From assembly GCA_029777095.1 (NCBI GenBank), contig JAKOTS010000019.1, positions 37,950 through 101,949 on the forward strand: DNA of 64,000 nt, given 5' to 3'. Within the stretch, counting starts at the first letter, position 1. The number at the start of each line of letters is the position of its first letter. Positions 27,999 through 37,131 of this stretch are shown here, in pieces. Both the position numbers and the translations under genes were made by a program. The notes under the pieces were generated by a model, which was not told the origin of the DNA, did no database searches, and saw only the letters and a list, made by a program, of their open reading frames with translations. Source of the DNA: Actinomycetes bacterium (GTDB lineage: Bacteria; Actinomycetota; Actinomycetes; Actinomycetales; Microbacteriaceae).

Positions 27999-29209
27999 GC
28001 GCCCGCCCCTTCCTGCTCGTCGTACAGCTTGAAGTATCGAGCTGCCGTGTCCATGTCTTTGTCGCCGCGCCCCGAAAGGCAGATCACGATCGTCGCGTCG
28101 GGCCCGAGTTCGCGACCGATGCGCAGCGCGCCGGCCAGCGCGTGGGCAGACTCGATCGCCGGGATGATGCCCTCGGTACGCGAGAGCAGGCGCAGCGCTT
28201 GCATTGCCTCGTCGTCGGTGGCCGGAATGTATTCGGCCCGCCCAATCGATGCAAGCCATGCGTGCTCGGGGCCAACCCCCGGGTAATCGAGCCCGGCTGA
28301 GATCGAGTGCGACTCGATCGTCTGGCCATCTTCGTCTTGCAAGACAAACGTGCGCGCACCGTGCAGCACACCGGGGCGCCCACGACCAATGGATGCCGCG
28401 TGCCGGGGTGTGTCGACGCCGTCGCCGGCCGCCTCGACGCCATAGAGCCGTACGCCCTCGTCGTCGAGGAACGCGTCAAACATGCCGATGGCGTTCGAGC
28501 CGCCACCGACGCAGGCAACGACCGCGTCCGGAAGGGTGCCGGTGCGGTCAAGAATCTGCGCGCGCGCCTCTTCGCCAATAATCTTCTGAAAATCGCGGAC
28601 CATCGCTGGGAACGGGTGTGGGCCCGCCGCGGTGCCGAAGATGTAGTTCGTCGTCTCGACGGTGGCAACCCAGTCGCGGTACGCGTCATTGATCGCGTCT
28701 TTCAAAGTGCGCGAGCCGGTTTTCACCGGCTTCACCTCTGCGCCGAGCAGTCGCATCCGTGCAACATTCAATGCCTGACGCTCGGTGTCGACTTCGCCCA
28801 TGTAGATGGTGCAGTCGAGCCCGAAGAGCGCGGCTGCGGTTGCCGTGGCGACACCGTGTTGGCCCGCGCCCGTCTCGGCGATGACACGCGTCTTGCCGAG
28901 ACGCTTGGTCAGCAACGCCTGGCCGAGCACGTTGTTGATCTTGTGCGAACCTGTGTGGTTGAGGTCTTCGCGCTTCAGGAAGACCCGTGCGCCGCCCGCG
29001 TGCTTTGCGAAGCGGGGCACCTCGGTGAACGCCGACGGCCGGCCCGCGTAGTTGTGCAGCAGATCGGTGAGTTCGGCCTGAAAGACGGGATCGACGATCG
29101 CGCTTTCGTAGGCCGCGGTGAGCTCGTCGATCGCAGCGATCAACGACTCGGGCATGTAGCGGCCACCGAAGTCGCCGAAGAATGGACCTTTAACCTCACG
29201 CAGACTCAT
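27995..29209 (-). CDS. trpB: Tryptophan synthase beta subunit
   Basis: 404 residues. The pyridoxal-phosphate Lys is in [13 protein letters not shown] (about residue 91), the phosphate loop is [11 protein letters not shown] (about 231-241), and the early motif [10 protein letters not shown] is typical of TrpB1. It condenses indole with serine to make tryptophan. The start overlaps trpC and the stop overlaps trpA by four bases each, giving tight translational coupling in trpC-trpB-trpA. Confidence 0.98.
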   Translation of the reverse strand: MSLREVKGPFFGDFGGRYMPESLIAAIDELTAAYESAIVDPVFQAELTDLLHNYAGRPSAFTEVPRFAKHAGGARVFLKREDLNHTGSHKINNVLGQALLTKRLGKTRVIAETGAGQHGVATATAAALFGLDCTIYMGEVDTERQALNVARMRLLGAEVKPVKTGSRTLKDAINDAYRDWVATVETTNYIFGTAAGPHPFPAMVRDFQKIIGEEARAQILDRTGTLPDAVVACVGGGSNAIGMFDAFLDDEGVRLYGVEAAGDGVDTPRHAASIGRGRPGVLHGARTFVLQDEDGQTIESHSISAGLDYPGVGPEHAWLASIGRAEYIPATDDEAMQALRLLSRTEGIIPAIESAHALAGALRIGRELGPDATIVICLSGRGDKDMDTAARYFKLYDEQEGAGA

Positions 29210-30009
29210 GCGAGGGCGCCTCCTGGCTGAATTGCTCGGGATGCTTCGATGAATGACGTGAGCGTGGCCACCGGATCGCTGGTGACCAGCGCCTCGCCGA
29301 TGAGCACCACGTCGGCACCGGAGCGGCGATAGTGCACGATGTCGTCGACACCCAGCACCGCGGACTCAGCGATCTTGATGACGCCCGCAGGAATCCGACC
29401 GGCAAGGCGACCGAAGAGGTCGCGGTCGAGCGTGAAGGTGCTGAGGTCACGCGCATTGATGCCGATCAGCTGCGCGCCGAGACCGATCGCACGCTCGAGC
29501 TCTTCGGCGTTGTGCGTTTCGACCAGCGGGGTCATGCCCAGCTGCAAGATCAACTCGTAGAGCTCTACGAGGAGCGGCTGCTCAAGCGCGGCGACGATCA
29601 GCAACACCAGGTCTGCGCCCGCGGCGCGAGCCTCGAACACCTGGTACGGCGTGGCGATGAAGTCTTTGCGGAGCACCGGAATAGCAACTGCCGCACGAAC
29701 CGCTTCAAGGTCAGCGAGGCTGCCCTTGAACTTGCGGCCCTCGGTGAGCACGCTCACCGTGCTCGCGCCACCAATCTCGTAGAGGCGCGCAAGCTCTGCG
29801 GGATCAGCGATCTCGGCGAGGTCGCCGCGCGAGGGGCTCGCGCGCTTGACCTCGGCGATGACCTTGACCACGTCGGCGGGCGCCAGCGCACGCAACACAT
29901 CAAGTGGGGCGCGCTGCGCGAGCGCCTCACGCTCGAGCGTCGCAAACGGCTTCAGCGACTCCCGAGACTGTGCGTCGTGTACAGCGCCGGCCGTCAGATC
30001 GGCCAGCAC
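29206..30009 (-). CDS. trpC: Indole-3-glycerol phosphate synthase
   Basis: 267 residues. [15 protein letters not shown] (about 46-60) holds the catalytic Lys; [17 protein letters not shown] and [10 protein letters not shown] are the other barrel signatures. It closes the indole ring from carboxyphenylaminodeoxyribulose phosphate. The start is taken as GTG at 30009, two bases after the stop of the small membrane protein gene; no ATG is available near the N-terminus and the frame upstream belongs to that gene. Stop overlaps trpB (ATGA). Confidence 0.95.
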   Translation of the reverse strand: MLADLTAGAVHDAQSRESLKPFATLEREALAQRAPLDVLRALAPADVVKVIAEVKRASPSRGDLAEIADPAELARLYEIGGASTVSVLTEGRKFKGSLADLEAVRAAVAIPVLRKDFIATPYQVFEARAAGADLVLLIVAALEQPLLVELYELILQLGMTPLVETHNAEELERAIGLGAQLIGINARDLSTFTLDRDLFGRLAGRIPAGVIKIAESAVLGVDDIVHYRRSGADVVLIGEALVTSDPVATLTSFIEASRAIQPGGALA

Positions 30010-30011
30010 GG

Positions 30012-30242
30012 TCAGTGGGCTTTCGCCGCGACCTTGCTGCCGCCGACGCCGTAGCCGATGGCCTTCAGCACCACGCCAACAATGAGTCCGACAACCAGCA
30101 GTCCAGCGGATGCCCACACGACGGTGGGCGCATCCATCACGAATGCAACAGTGCCGATGGTAAAGGCGAGCAGCATGATCGTCACCGCGATCCACGCTGC
30201 GGGAGAGTGGCCGTGACCGGGATCTGCAATGGGGTTGCTCAT
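30012..30242 (-). CDS. Small two-helix membrane protein of the DUF6704 type (trp operon)
   Basis: 76 residues: the N-terminal motif GHGHSPAAWIAVTIML, then two membrane helices (about 15-37 and 43-62) and the conserved end IGYGVGGSK. This resembles the actinobacterial family annotated DUF6704, seen regularly upstream of trpC; the function is unknown. ATG at 30242 has SD GAAGGAGC; an ATG 21 bases further up lacks one. It lies between the Trp-associated membrane protein and trpC. Confidence 0.75.
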   Translation of the reverse strand: MSNPIADPGHGHSPAAWIAVTIMLLAFTIGTVAFVMDAPTVVWASAGLLVVGLIVGVVLKAIGYGVGGSKVAAKAH

Positions 30243-30271
30243 GTTGCTCCTTCGATGGTTCAAAAAACAGT

Positions 30272-30928
30272 CTAGCGGGAGGGCGGTGGAGTGTTGGAAT
30301 CCTCCGCGCCGGTGGGGTCAATGCCGCGCGACAGCCCATCCCATCCGTCGATCGCGTCGACGGGGCCGGCGTTCGCCGCGCCCGAGGCGTCGGAGGTGCT
30401 AAAGCGCCGGCTGGCGCTCTGCCACTGCCCCGACGAGATCAAGACAAAGACGCCAAACACGGCGATAATCGCACCGGCGACCAGTGTCAAGACCGGCCAC
30501 ACCATGGGGGTGATCGTCGCGACGAGCGCGACGATCGATGCGTCGCCGGTAATAAATGTCGCCTCGGTCACGCTCGACGCCACGGCCGTGATCGGTGTCG
30601 CGAACGCGAGCGGCGCAGCAAGGCCCGCGAGCAGGCCGCCGATGACCACGGTCAACGCACCAAAGACGATGCGCATGATGCGGCCGACGATCGCCAGCAC
30701 CGCAGCGGCGGCCATCGCGGCCAGTGCGAGGGGTGCGAGGACGGGAAGTGCGTCGGTGCCCGAGACTTCGAGCGGGTGTTCGATCACATCGTGAAGCTCG
30801 ACGAAATACCAGGTCTGGGTCGATGCGATCAGCGCGAGCGCACCCATGAGCAGCACGAAAAGTACGGCTGGCATCCGCCCGCGGGCGAATCGGCCGACGC
30901 GAGGCTCAGCGGTGTTGGTGTCAGTCAT
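30272..30928 (-). CDS. Tryptophan-biosynthesis-associated membrane protein (Trp_oprn_chp family)
   Basis: 218 residues with four membrane helices (about 18-38, 64-83, 91-112, 150-172). The extracellular loop [10 protein letters not shown] after helix 1 and the layout match the trp-region conserved membrane protein family TIGR02234. Its role is unknown; the constant link with trp genes suggests tryptophan or precursor transport, which is an inference. ATG at 30928 overlaps the end of hisI by eight bases. The C-terminal 45 residues are polar and disordered. Confidence 0.82.
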   Translation of the reverse strand: MTDTNTAEPRVGRFARGRMPAVLFVLLMGALALIASTQTWYFVELHDVIEHPLEVSGTDALPVLAPLALAAMAAAAVLAIVGRIMRIVFGALTVVIGGLLAGLAAPLAFATPITAVASSVTEATFITGDASIVALVATITPMVWPVLTLVAGAIIAVFGVFVLISSGQWQSASRRFSTSDASGAANAGPVDAIDGWDGLSRGIDPTGAEDSNTPPPSR

Positions 30929-31289
30929 GCCGCACGCCTTCGGCCCCGATAACCGCCTGCAAGTCATCGGCGTCAAAACAGGTGCGGGTGCCCGTGTGGC
31001 ATGCGACCCCAACCTGGTCGACCTTCACCAGCAGGGTGTCGCCGTCACAGTCGAGCCGCACCTCGCGCACGTACTGCACGTGCCCCGAGGTGTCGCCCTT
31101 GCGCCAGTATTCCTGGCGCGACCGCGACCAGAAGGTGACACGACCGGAGGTAAGTGTGCGGCGCAGAGCCTCGGCATCCATCCACGCAAGCATCAGCACC
31201 TCGGAGGTGTCCCACTGCTGGATGACGGCGGCCACCAGGCCGTCTGCGCCGAAACGGACGCGCTCGATACGAGGGTCGATGTCGCTCAT
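30921..31289 (-). CDS. hisI: Phosphoribosyl-AMP cyclohydrolase
   Basis: 122 residues, the usual length of monofunctional HisI. Signatures are [17 protein letters not shown] (about 55-71) and the zinc-site region [15 protein letters not shown] followed by [10 protein letters not shown]. It opens the purine ring of phosphoribosyl-AMP, third step of histidine synthesis. The stop of hisF and start of hisI share one base (TAATG). Confidence 0.97.
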   Translation of the reverse strand: MSDIDPRIERVRFGADGLVAAVIQQWDTSEVLMLAWMDAEALRRTLTSGRVTFWSRSRQEYWRKGDTSGHVQYVREVRLDCDGDTLLVKVDQVGVACHTGTRTCFDADDLQAVIGAEGVRHD

Positions 31290-32050
31290 TACCGCACCAA
31301 GATTCCGTCTGCGGCCATTGCCGCCTTGACCTCGCCAATGGTGAGGTGTCTGCTGTGAAATACGCTCGCGGCAAGCACCGCGTCGGCGCCGGCGCGCACT
31401 GCCGGCGCGAAATCGCGGGCTTCGCCGGCTCCGCCGGAGGCGATCACCGGAACGTGCGAAACCTCCCGCATGAGCCGTACGAGCTCGAGGTCGAAGCCCT
31501 CACGCGTCCCGTCGGCATCGATCGAGTTGACCAGCAGTTCGCCCACGCCGCGTTCGATGGCCTCGCGGGCCCAGTCGATCGCGTCGAGCGTCGTTTCTTT
31601 GCGGCCGCCATGGGTCGTCACGACGAAACCCGAAGGGGTGGTGGTCGAACGCTTCACATCGAGCGAGAGCACCAGCACTTGCGCGCCGAAGCGGTCGGCA
31701 ATTTCGCCGATGAGCGCGGGGCGAGCAATCGCCGCGGAGTTCACGCCAACCTTGTCGGCACCCACAGCCTGCAGGCGCGCAACATCGTCGACACTGCGCA
31801 CGCCGCCACCGACGGTGAGCGGGATGAACACCTGCTCGGCGGTGCGCCGCACGACGTCGTAGGTGGTCGCACGCTCGTCAACCGTCGCGGTGACATCGAG
31901 AAAGGTGATCTCGTCGGCGCCCTCGGCGTAGTAGCGCGTTGCGAGCTCGACCGGGTCACCGGCATCCCGCAGATTCTCGAAATTCACGCCCTTCACAACG
32001 CGACCATCGGCGACGTCCAGGCACGGGATCACGCGGCATGTGACGGTCAT
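31289..32050 (-). CDS. hisF: Imidazole glycerol phosphate synthase, cyclase subunit
   Basis: 253 residues. [17 protein letters not shown] at the N-terminus has catalytic Asp11; the second half-barrel repeats the pattern at VLSLDVKRS and [15 protein letters not shown] (Asp near 130). It makes imidazole glycerol phosphate and AICAR with ammonia from HisH, which is not in this window. ATG at 32050 is chosen because the protein family starts there; further upstream the frame runs across the gap after hisG. Confidence 0.97.
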   Translation of the reverse strand: MTVTCRVIPCLDVADGRVVKGVNFENLRDAGDPVELATRYYAEGADEITFLDVTATVDERATTYDVVRRTAEQVFIPLTVGGGVRSVDDVARLQAVGADKVGVNSAAIARPALIGEIADRFGAQVLVLSLDVKRSTTTPSGFVVTTHGGRKETTLDAIDWAREAIERGVGELLVNSIDADGTREGFDLELVRLMREVSHVPVIASGGAGEARDFAPAVRAGADAVLAASVFHSRHLTIGEVKAAMAADGILVR

Positions 32051-32057
32051 CGCGCGC

Positions 32058-32897
32058 TCACAACCGGGCGGCGTGGATTGCGGTGACGAGAATCGCGCGC
32101 GCGCCGAGCGCGTAGAGCTCGTCCATGACACCGTTGACGCCCTTGCGCGGAATCATCACGCGGACGGCGACCCAGTTGGGGTCGCGGAGCGGCGAGATGG
32201 TCGGCGACTCGACACCGGGCGACACGGCGGTCGCGGCATCCAACAATTCAAGCGGGAGGTCGTAGTCGACCATGACGTAACGGTGGGCCACGAGCACGCC
32301 ACGCAGGCGACGAAGGAGCCGCTGGGTGCCCTCGGCCTCGGTCGGCGAACCAATCATCACGGCCTGCGACTGCAAAATGACGGGGCCGAAGATCTCAAGG
32401 CCCGCCTGGCGCAGCGTCGTGCCGGTCGAGACGACATCGGCAACCGCGTCGGCAACGCCGAGGCGCACCGCCGACTCGACCGCGCCATCAAGCGGCACAA
32501 GCTTGACCTTGACGCCGTGCTGCACGAGAAAGTCTTCGACAAGCCCCGGGTAGCTCGTCGCGACGCGCAACCCCTCGAGGTCGCTCAGTTCGGTGAAGCG
32601 GCTGGGCTCGGCCGCGAAGCGGAACGTCGAGGCGCCAAAACCCAGGTCTTCGATCTCGCGTGCCTCGGAGCGCACATCGAGAAGCAGGTCGCGCCCGGTG
32701 ATACCCACATCGAGCGCGCCGGCGCCCACGTAGGTCGCGATGTCGCGGGGGCGGAGATAGAAAAATTCGACGTCGTTCGCGGGATCGATGACGTGAAGGT
32801 CTTTGGGATCACGACGACCGGTGTAGCCGGCCTCGGTGAGCATTTCGGCGGCAACCTCGGCGAGGGAACCCTTATTCGGCACTGCGATGCGCAACAT
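32058..32897 (-). CDS. hisG: ATP phosphoribosyltransferase, long form
   Basis: 279 residues, the length of the long HisG that has a C-terminal regulatory domain for histidine feedback. [12 protein letters not shown] starts the catalytic part; [14 protein letters not shown] (about 157-170) is the phosphoribosyl-binding loop; the last 75 residues ([15 protein letters not shown] and following) are the ACT-like allosteric domain. First step of histidine synthesis. Confidence 0.97.
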   Translation of the reverse strand: MLRIAVPNKGSLAEVAAEMLTEAGYTGRRDPKDLHVIDPANDVEFFYLRPRDIATYVGAGALDVGITGRDLLLDVRSEAREIEDLGFGASTFRFAAEPSRFTELSDLEGLRVATSYPGLVEDFLVQHGVKVKLVPLDGAVESAVRLGVADAVADVVSTGTTLRQAGLEIFGPVILQSQAVMIGSPTEAEGTQRLLRRLRGVLVAHRYVMVDYDLPLELLDAATAVSPGVESPTISPLRDPNWVAVRVMIPRKGVNGVMDELYALGARAILVTAIHAARL

Positions 32898-32968
32898 GGA
32901 TGCGGATGCTTTCGTCTGGAAGGAACAACGTGACAGGGTCACCGCGGCGAAAGACTCGTCGCAGCAGC

Positions 32969-33232
32969 TCAGAGATGTCGGTAGACATCCTCCAGGGTGA
33001 GACCCTTCGCGATGAGCATGACCTGCAGGTGGTAGAGCAGCTGGGAGACCTCTTCGGCCAACGCCGCCGGTGATTCGTACTCGGCGGCCATCCACACCTC
33101 GGCGGCCTCTTCGACAATCTTCTTGCCGATGGCATGCACGCCCGCGTCAAGTCGCGCCACTGTGCCTGAATCGGCGGGGCGTTCAATGGCGGTGCGGCTG
33201 AGCTCATCAAAGAGTTCGTCGAAAGACTTCAC
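32969..33232 (-). CDS. hisE: Phosphoribosyl-ATP pyrophosphatase
   Basis: 87 residues, a stand-alone HisE of the MazG-like all-alpha fold. [16 protein letters not shown] (about 33-48) holds the metal-binding Glu residues and [12 protein letters not shown] the third helix. Second step of histidine synthesis. The GTG at 33232 lies six bases after a TACGCT hexamer, so the his-trp operon probably has a leaderless promoter here. Confidence 0.96.
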   Translation of the reverse strand: MKSFDELFDELSRTAIERPADSGTVARLDAGVHAIGKKIVEEAAEVWMAAEYESPAALAEEVSQLLYHLQVMLIAKGLTLEDVYRHL

Positions 33233-33238
33233 CCCTCA

Positions 33239-33244
33239 AGCGTA
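33239..33244 (-). promoter_or_regulatory. -10 hexamer TACGCT of a likely leaderless promoter for hisE
   Basis: TACGCT, six bases (TGAGGG), then GTG at 33232. The six bases could also serve as a close SD. Confidence 0.4.
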
Positions 33245-33316
33245 CCGCGCTGGCGCGACGGTATTTCCGCGCACCGCTCCCCCGGGGCTGCGCCCGGCCA
33301 CGCGGGCCCGCGCGGG

Positions 33317-33979
33317 TCAGTGTGTGTGGGCGTGTGCGCGCGCGGCTTCGCGCAATCTTGCGATGGCAAGTCCAGGATGCTCCGCCCCAAACACGCTCGA
33401 ACCGGCAACGAAGGTGTCGGCCCCGGCCTCTGCGGCCTGCACGATCGTGCTTTCGGTGATCCCGCCGTCGACCTGCAGCCACGCTGCGGAGCCTCGACGA
33501 CGGACCTCGCGAGCGAGCGCCGCCAACTTGGGCATCGTCTCGGGCATGAACGACTGACCGCCGAACCCGGGCTCGACCGTCATGATCAGTACCTGGTCGA
33601 ACTCGTCGAGAATCTCGAAGAGCGGTTCGATGGGCGTTCCGGGCTTGACCGCCACCCCGGCGCGCGCGCCAATCTCACGGAGCCGGCGTGCAAGCCACAC
33701 GGGTTCGGTTGCGGCTTCGATGTGAAAGGTCACGGAGGCCGCGCCCAGTTCGGCGTACTCCGGCGCCCAGCGCTCGGGGTCGCTGATCATCAGGTGCACG
33801 TCGAGCGGCACGGGGCTCGTCTCCTGAATGCGGCCCACCATCTGGGGTCCGAAGGTCAGGTTGGGCACGAAGTGGTTGTCCATGACGTCGACGTGCGCAA
33901 AGTCGGCATCGGCGATACGGCCGAGCTCACTCTGCATGTTGACGAAATCTGCGGCCAGGATGCTCGGGTTTATACGCAC
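33317..33979 (-). CDS. rpe: Ribulose-phosphate 3-epimerase
   Basis: 220 residues. INPSILAADF at the start, VDVMDNHFVPNLTFGP (about 31-46) with metal-binding His/Asp, DVHLMISDPE, and QVDGGITEST near 170 are the Rpe signatures. It interconverts ribulose-5- and xylulose-5-phosphate in the pentose phosphate pathway, feeding PRPP for the his, trp and pyr pathways around it. GTG at 33979 follows CATAAT by six bases. The C-terminus ends in the unusual tail RAHAHTH. Confidence 0.97.
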   Translation of the reverse strand: MRINPSILAADFVNMQSELGRIADADFAHVDVMDNHFVPNLTFGPQMVGRIQETSPVPLDVHLMISDPERWAPEYAELGAASVTFHIEAATEPVWLARRLREIGARAGVAVKPGTPIEPLFEILDEFDQVLIMTVEPGFGGQSFMPETMPKLAALAREVRRRGSAAWLQVDGGITESTIVQAAEAGADTFVAGSSVFGAEHPGLAIARLREAARAHAHTH

Positions 33980-33985
33980 TCACTC

Positions 33986-33991
33986 ATTATG
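33986..33991 (-). promoter_or_regulatory. -10 hexamer CATAAT of a likely leaderless promoter for rpe
   Basis: CATAAT, six bases, then GTG at 33979. Confidence 0.5.
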
Positions 33992-34058
33992 GCGCTTGTA
34001 CTCTTGGCCTGATGCGCCCGACGAAACGGTCGTGACGCGACGCCCCGGACGGACACAC

Positions 34059-34610
34059 ATGCACAGGCACACGCGCCGGGACTGGTGGGACCGGCTCTTT
34101 GCCATCGGCATCGTCGCGAAGGGTGTCGACGGCGTGCTCGAGCTCGTTGGCGGCATCCTGCTCCTGTTCGTCTCCCCCGCCCAGATTCATCGGGTTGCCG
34201 CCGCACTCACTCAGCACGAGCTATCGGAGGATCCGAACGACTTCATTGCCACCCACATTCTGCACAGCACGATTGGCCTCTCCTCCGGCACGGTCGTCTT
34301 CGCCGCCATCTACCTCTTGTTGCACGGCGCGGTGAAGGTGGTGCTTGTCGTTGCGCTCCTCCGCAAACGGATGTGGGCATACCCCTGGATGATCGGCGTG
34401 CTCGTCGCCTTCATCGCGTACCAGTGCTACCGGATCGCGCTGTCGCCATCGGTGGGGCTCATCCTGCTGAGCATCTTCGACGCGCTCATCGTGGTCCTCA
34501 CATGGCACGAGTATCGCCGCCAGCGCGCTCGGATCGGTGCTGTTGAGCCGGGCACTGTCGAGCGGCGCGCTACGCGACCGGGTTCGAATCGACCTTCCGA
34601 AACAGGCTGA
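34059..34610 (+). CDS. DUF2127-family membrane protein
   Basis: 183 residues with about four helices. WWDRLFAIGIVAKGVDGVLELVGG at the start and LLLHGAVKVVLVVALLRKRMWAYPW in the middle are the DUF2127 pattern (a pair of helices, a loop with HxLxH-like spacing, then a second pair). Function unknown. ATG at 34059; the frame is open upstream, but the ATG begins the family homology. Its last 41 bases overlap the end of rsmB on the other strand. Confidence 0.78.
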   Translation: MHRHTRRDWWDRLFAIGIVAKGVDGVLELVGGILLLFVSPAQIHRVAAALTQHELSEDPNDFIATHILHSTIGLSSGTVVFAAIYLLLHGAVKVVLVVALLRKRMWAYPWMIGVLVAFIAYQCYRIALSPSVGLILLSIFDALIVVLTWHEYRRQRARIGAVEPGTVERRATRPGSNRPSETG

Positions 34611-36144
34611 TAAACATTGCGTCCGTGCCCTGACGGTGCGGCCAGAGCTGGACGTGGCCGTCGGCCTCGTTGTCAACAACGTCGATTTCGGATGCCGCGA
34701 CCCGGCGAATCACCGTGGCAGTGTCGATCGGTTCGATCGCGTCGCCAAGCACGCGTCGCGCCTCGGCGACAACCGAGGTGGTCTCGGCCAGATGCGGCGA
34801 ACACGTCACGTAGGCGAGCACGCCGCCGGGCGCGAGCGCTTCGAAGCCTGCAAGAAACAGTTCCTGCTGAAGCTGGGCAAGTTCGGGGATGTCGCCCGGC
34901 TGCTTGCGCCAGCGCGCCTCGGGGCGCCGCCGGAGCGCGCCCAACCCGGTGCACGGAGCGTCGACGAGCACGCGATCGTATGCGCCCGGCAGGTTGATGT
35001 GCCGCTCTCGCCCATCTTCTTCGCTCACGGGCACCGTCAGCGGCACCCCGGCAACCGCGCGCCTGACGAGCCCGGCGCGTGCCGGCGAGACCTCGTTCGC
35101 ATCGAGGGTTGCCCCCGACCGGAGCGCGTCGGCGGCAAGCACGGCCGTCTTGCCTCCGGGGCCGGCACACAGGTCGAGCCAGCGCTCGCCCGGGCGTACG
35201 GGCGTGGCGCCGGTCAGCGCCAGCGCGGCGAGCTGCGAACCCTCGTCTTGCACGCGAATGCGGCCGCCCGACGTGCGCACGATGCCCTCGGGATCGCCGC
35301 CGCCGAGGCGATAGCCGTACGGCGAGAACGCGGTGCGCTCGACGCCCGCGGGCACGTCGGCAAGGCCGGGCAACGCGATCATCGTGACGCTTGGCGCGAG
35401 GTTGTCGGCCGCGAGCAGATCGAGCAGCTCGTCGGCGCGGCCCTCGGCCGCGAGCGACCGCCGAAACGCGCGCACGATCCACACGGGGTGGGAGTACTCA
35501 AGCGAGAGCCGTTCATCGTCGGAGCGGGCGGCATCCACAACCCGCTGCATCCAGTTCTCTGGCGTGTCGCGAGAAATGGTGCGCAGCACCGCGTTCACAA
35601 AACCCGTGGTCGACTGCCCGCTGACCGTGCGCGCGAGCGTGACGCTCTCGTTGACGGCAGCGTGCGTCGCGACTCGCGTCGAGAGCAGCTGATGCGCACC
35701 GAGCCGGAGGGCATCGACCACGGGCGGGTCGATCCTGTCGGCGGCGCGAGCGGATGCCAGTGCAATCACCGCGTCGTAATAGCCCTGGCGCCGGAGGGTG
35801 CCGTAGGTGAGTTCGGTCGCCAGCGCCGCGTCGGCTGTGTCGAGGCCGGCGCGCTCGATGGCGCGCGGCAACAGGAGGTTCGCGTAGGCGTCGGCTTCGT
35901 TGACCGCGCGCAGCACCTCAAAAGCCACCGTCCGGGCGCTGGGGCGGAGGTGTGGGCGCGCACCGGGACGCTGCGGAGCGTCCTGCCCGGCACCGGAGCG
36001 CGGCTCTGCGCGGCCAGGCTGTGCCGCACGGCCGCCGCCCGAGCGGGGCGCGCCGGAGCGCCCACCTGTGCGCCCTCCCGAACGGGGCGCGCCTCCGCGC
36101 CCTCCGGATCGGGGTGCGTGTTCTGGGTTTTTAGGCTCGTTCAT
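34570..36144 (-). CDS. rsmB: 16S rRNA (cytosine-5-)-methyltransferase RsmB
   Basis: 524 residues. An Arg/Gly-rich tail occupies residues 12-65, followed by a NusB-like RNA-binding domain (about 70-210) and a Rossmann methyltransferase domain. SAM is bound by LDLCAGPGGKTAVLAA; DAPCTGLGALRRRPE and VTCSPHLAET carry the two cysteines of m5C methyltransferases. It methylates C967 (E. coli numbering) of 16S rRNA. ATG at 36144 overlaps the end of fmt by 14 bases. The RG-rich tail is longer than in model RsmB proteins. Confidence 0.93.
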   Translation of the reverse strand: MNEPKNPEHAPRSGGRGGAPRSGGRTGGRSGAPRSGGGRAAQPGRAEPRSGAGQDAPQRPGARPHLRPSARTVAFEVLRAVNEADAYANLLLPRAIERAGLDTADAALATELTYGTLRRQGYYDAVIALASARAADRIDPPVVDALRLGAHQLLSTRVATHAAVNESVTLARTVSGQSTTGFVNAVLRTISRDTPENWMQRVVDAARSDDERLSLEYSHPVWIVRAFRRSLAAEGRADELLDLLAADNLAPSVTMIALPGLADVPAGVERTAFSPYGYRLGGGDPEGIVRTSGGRIRVQDEGSQLAALALTGATPVRPGERWLDLCAGPGGKTAVLAADALRSGATLDANEVSPARAGLVRRAVAGVPLTVPVSEEDGRERHINLPGAYDRVLVDAPCTGLGALRRRPEARWRKQPGDIPELAQLQQELFLAGFEALAPGGVLAYVTCSPHLAETTSVVAEARRVLGDAIEPIDTATVIRRVAASEIDVVDNEADGHVQLWPHRQGTDAMFISLFRKVDSNPVA

Positions 36145-37078
36145 CGAGATCTGGGCTCCAAAGTTCTGCCTCAAGGGTGTCGGTGCGGAGTCCGCGCCAC
36201 CAGGCTGCGGCATCCATTGCGCTCTTGCCATCGGGTTGCACGCGGCGCAGCCCAATCGCCGTGGTGCCGGTGCCCACGAACAGCTGGCCAGCGTCGAGCG
36301 CGAACTCGCCCGGTCGCAGTGTGGGCGCTTCGTCTGGGGTGAAGGCTTCGAGAAGTTTGAGTCGCGCGCCGGCGATGCGGGTGTGCGCGCCGGGCTCGGG
36401 TGTCGTGCCATGGATGCGCGCCAAGACCCGTGCTGCGGGCTCAGCCCAGCGCACCCGGCCATCTTCGGCGCTCAGCTTGGGTGCGAAGGTCGGCTCCCCC
36501 ACCTGGGGTGTGCCAACGGCCGTGCCGGCGCCGAGGGCGTCGACGACCTCACCGAGCAGTTCGGCGCCGAGGATCGCGAGATCATCGAGCACGCTCCCGG
36601 CCGTCGCGTCTTTCGCTGGAACGAACTCGCGCATCGCGAAGACATCGCCGGCATCCATCGCGGCAACGAGTTGAAACACGGATGCCCCCGTCACGGGGTC
36701 GCCCGCAATCAACGAGTGCTGCACGGGCGCCGCCCCCCGCCAGGCAGGAAGGAGCGAGAAGTGCAGATTAATCCAGCCCAGGCGCGGCAGCGACAGCAGC
36801 GGTTCGCGCACGAAGCCACCGTAGGCAACGATGACCCCGAGGTCAGGCGTCTGCGCCGCCACGAACGCTTCGGCCACGTCGTCGAGCCGGTTGGTCTTGT
36901 GTACGGGAAGGTCAAGCGCGGATGCCGCATCGGCAACCGGCGAGGCCTGCATGACCCGCTTGCGCCCAACCGTAGCATCGACGCGTGTGAGCACGCCGGT
37001 CACGTCGTGCTCCGAGGCCGCGAGTCGCTTCAGCGATGGGACCGCCACCGCGGGGGTTCCGGCGAAAACGAGTCGCAT
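36131..37078 (-). CDS. fmt: Methionyl-tRNA formyltransferase
   Basis: 315 residues. MRLVFAGTPAVAVPSL begins the formyl-transfer domain; the signature INLHFSLLPAWRGAAPVQ (about 99-116) binds 10-formyl-THF with the catalytic Asn and His; the C-terminal OB domain follows from about 205. It formylates initiator Met-tRNA. The ATG at 37078 is preferred because GGAG lies six bases upstream; an ATG 15 bases earlier is possible. Confidence 0.96.
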   Translation of the reverse strand: MRLVFAGTPAVAVPSLKRLAASEHDVTGVLTRVDATVGRKRVMQASPVADAASALDLPVHKTNRLDDVAEAFVAAQTPDLGVIVAYGGFVREPLLSLPRLGWINLHFSLLPAWRGAAPVQHSLIAGDPVTGASVFQLVAAMDAGDVFAMREFVPAKDATAGSVLDDLAILGAELLGEVVDALGAGTAVGTPQVGEPTFAPKLSAEDGRVRWAEPAARVLARIHGTTPEPGAHTRIAGARLKLLEAFTPDEAPTLRPGEFALDAGQLFVGTGTTAIGLRRVQPDGKSAMDAAAWWRGLRTDTLEAELWSPDLDERA

Positions 37079-37131
37079 GGGGGTCTCCGTCATGGTGTTT
37101 TGCTCAACAGCTGGGGGCAGGAATGCGGCGG

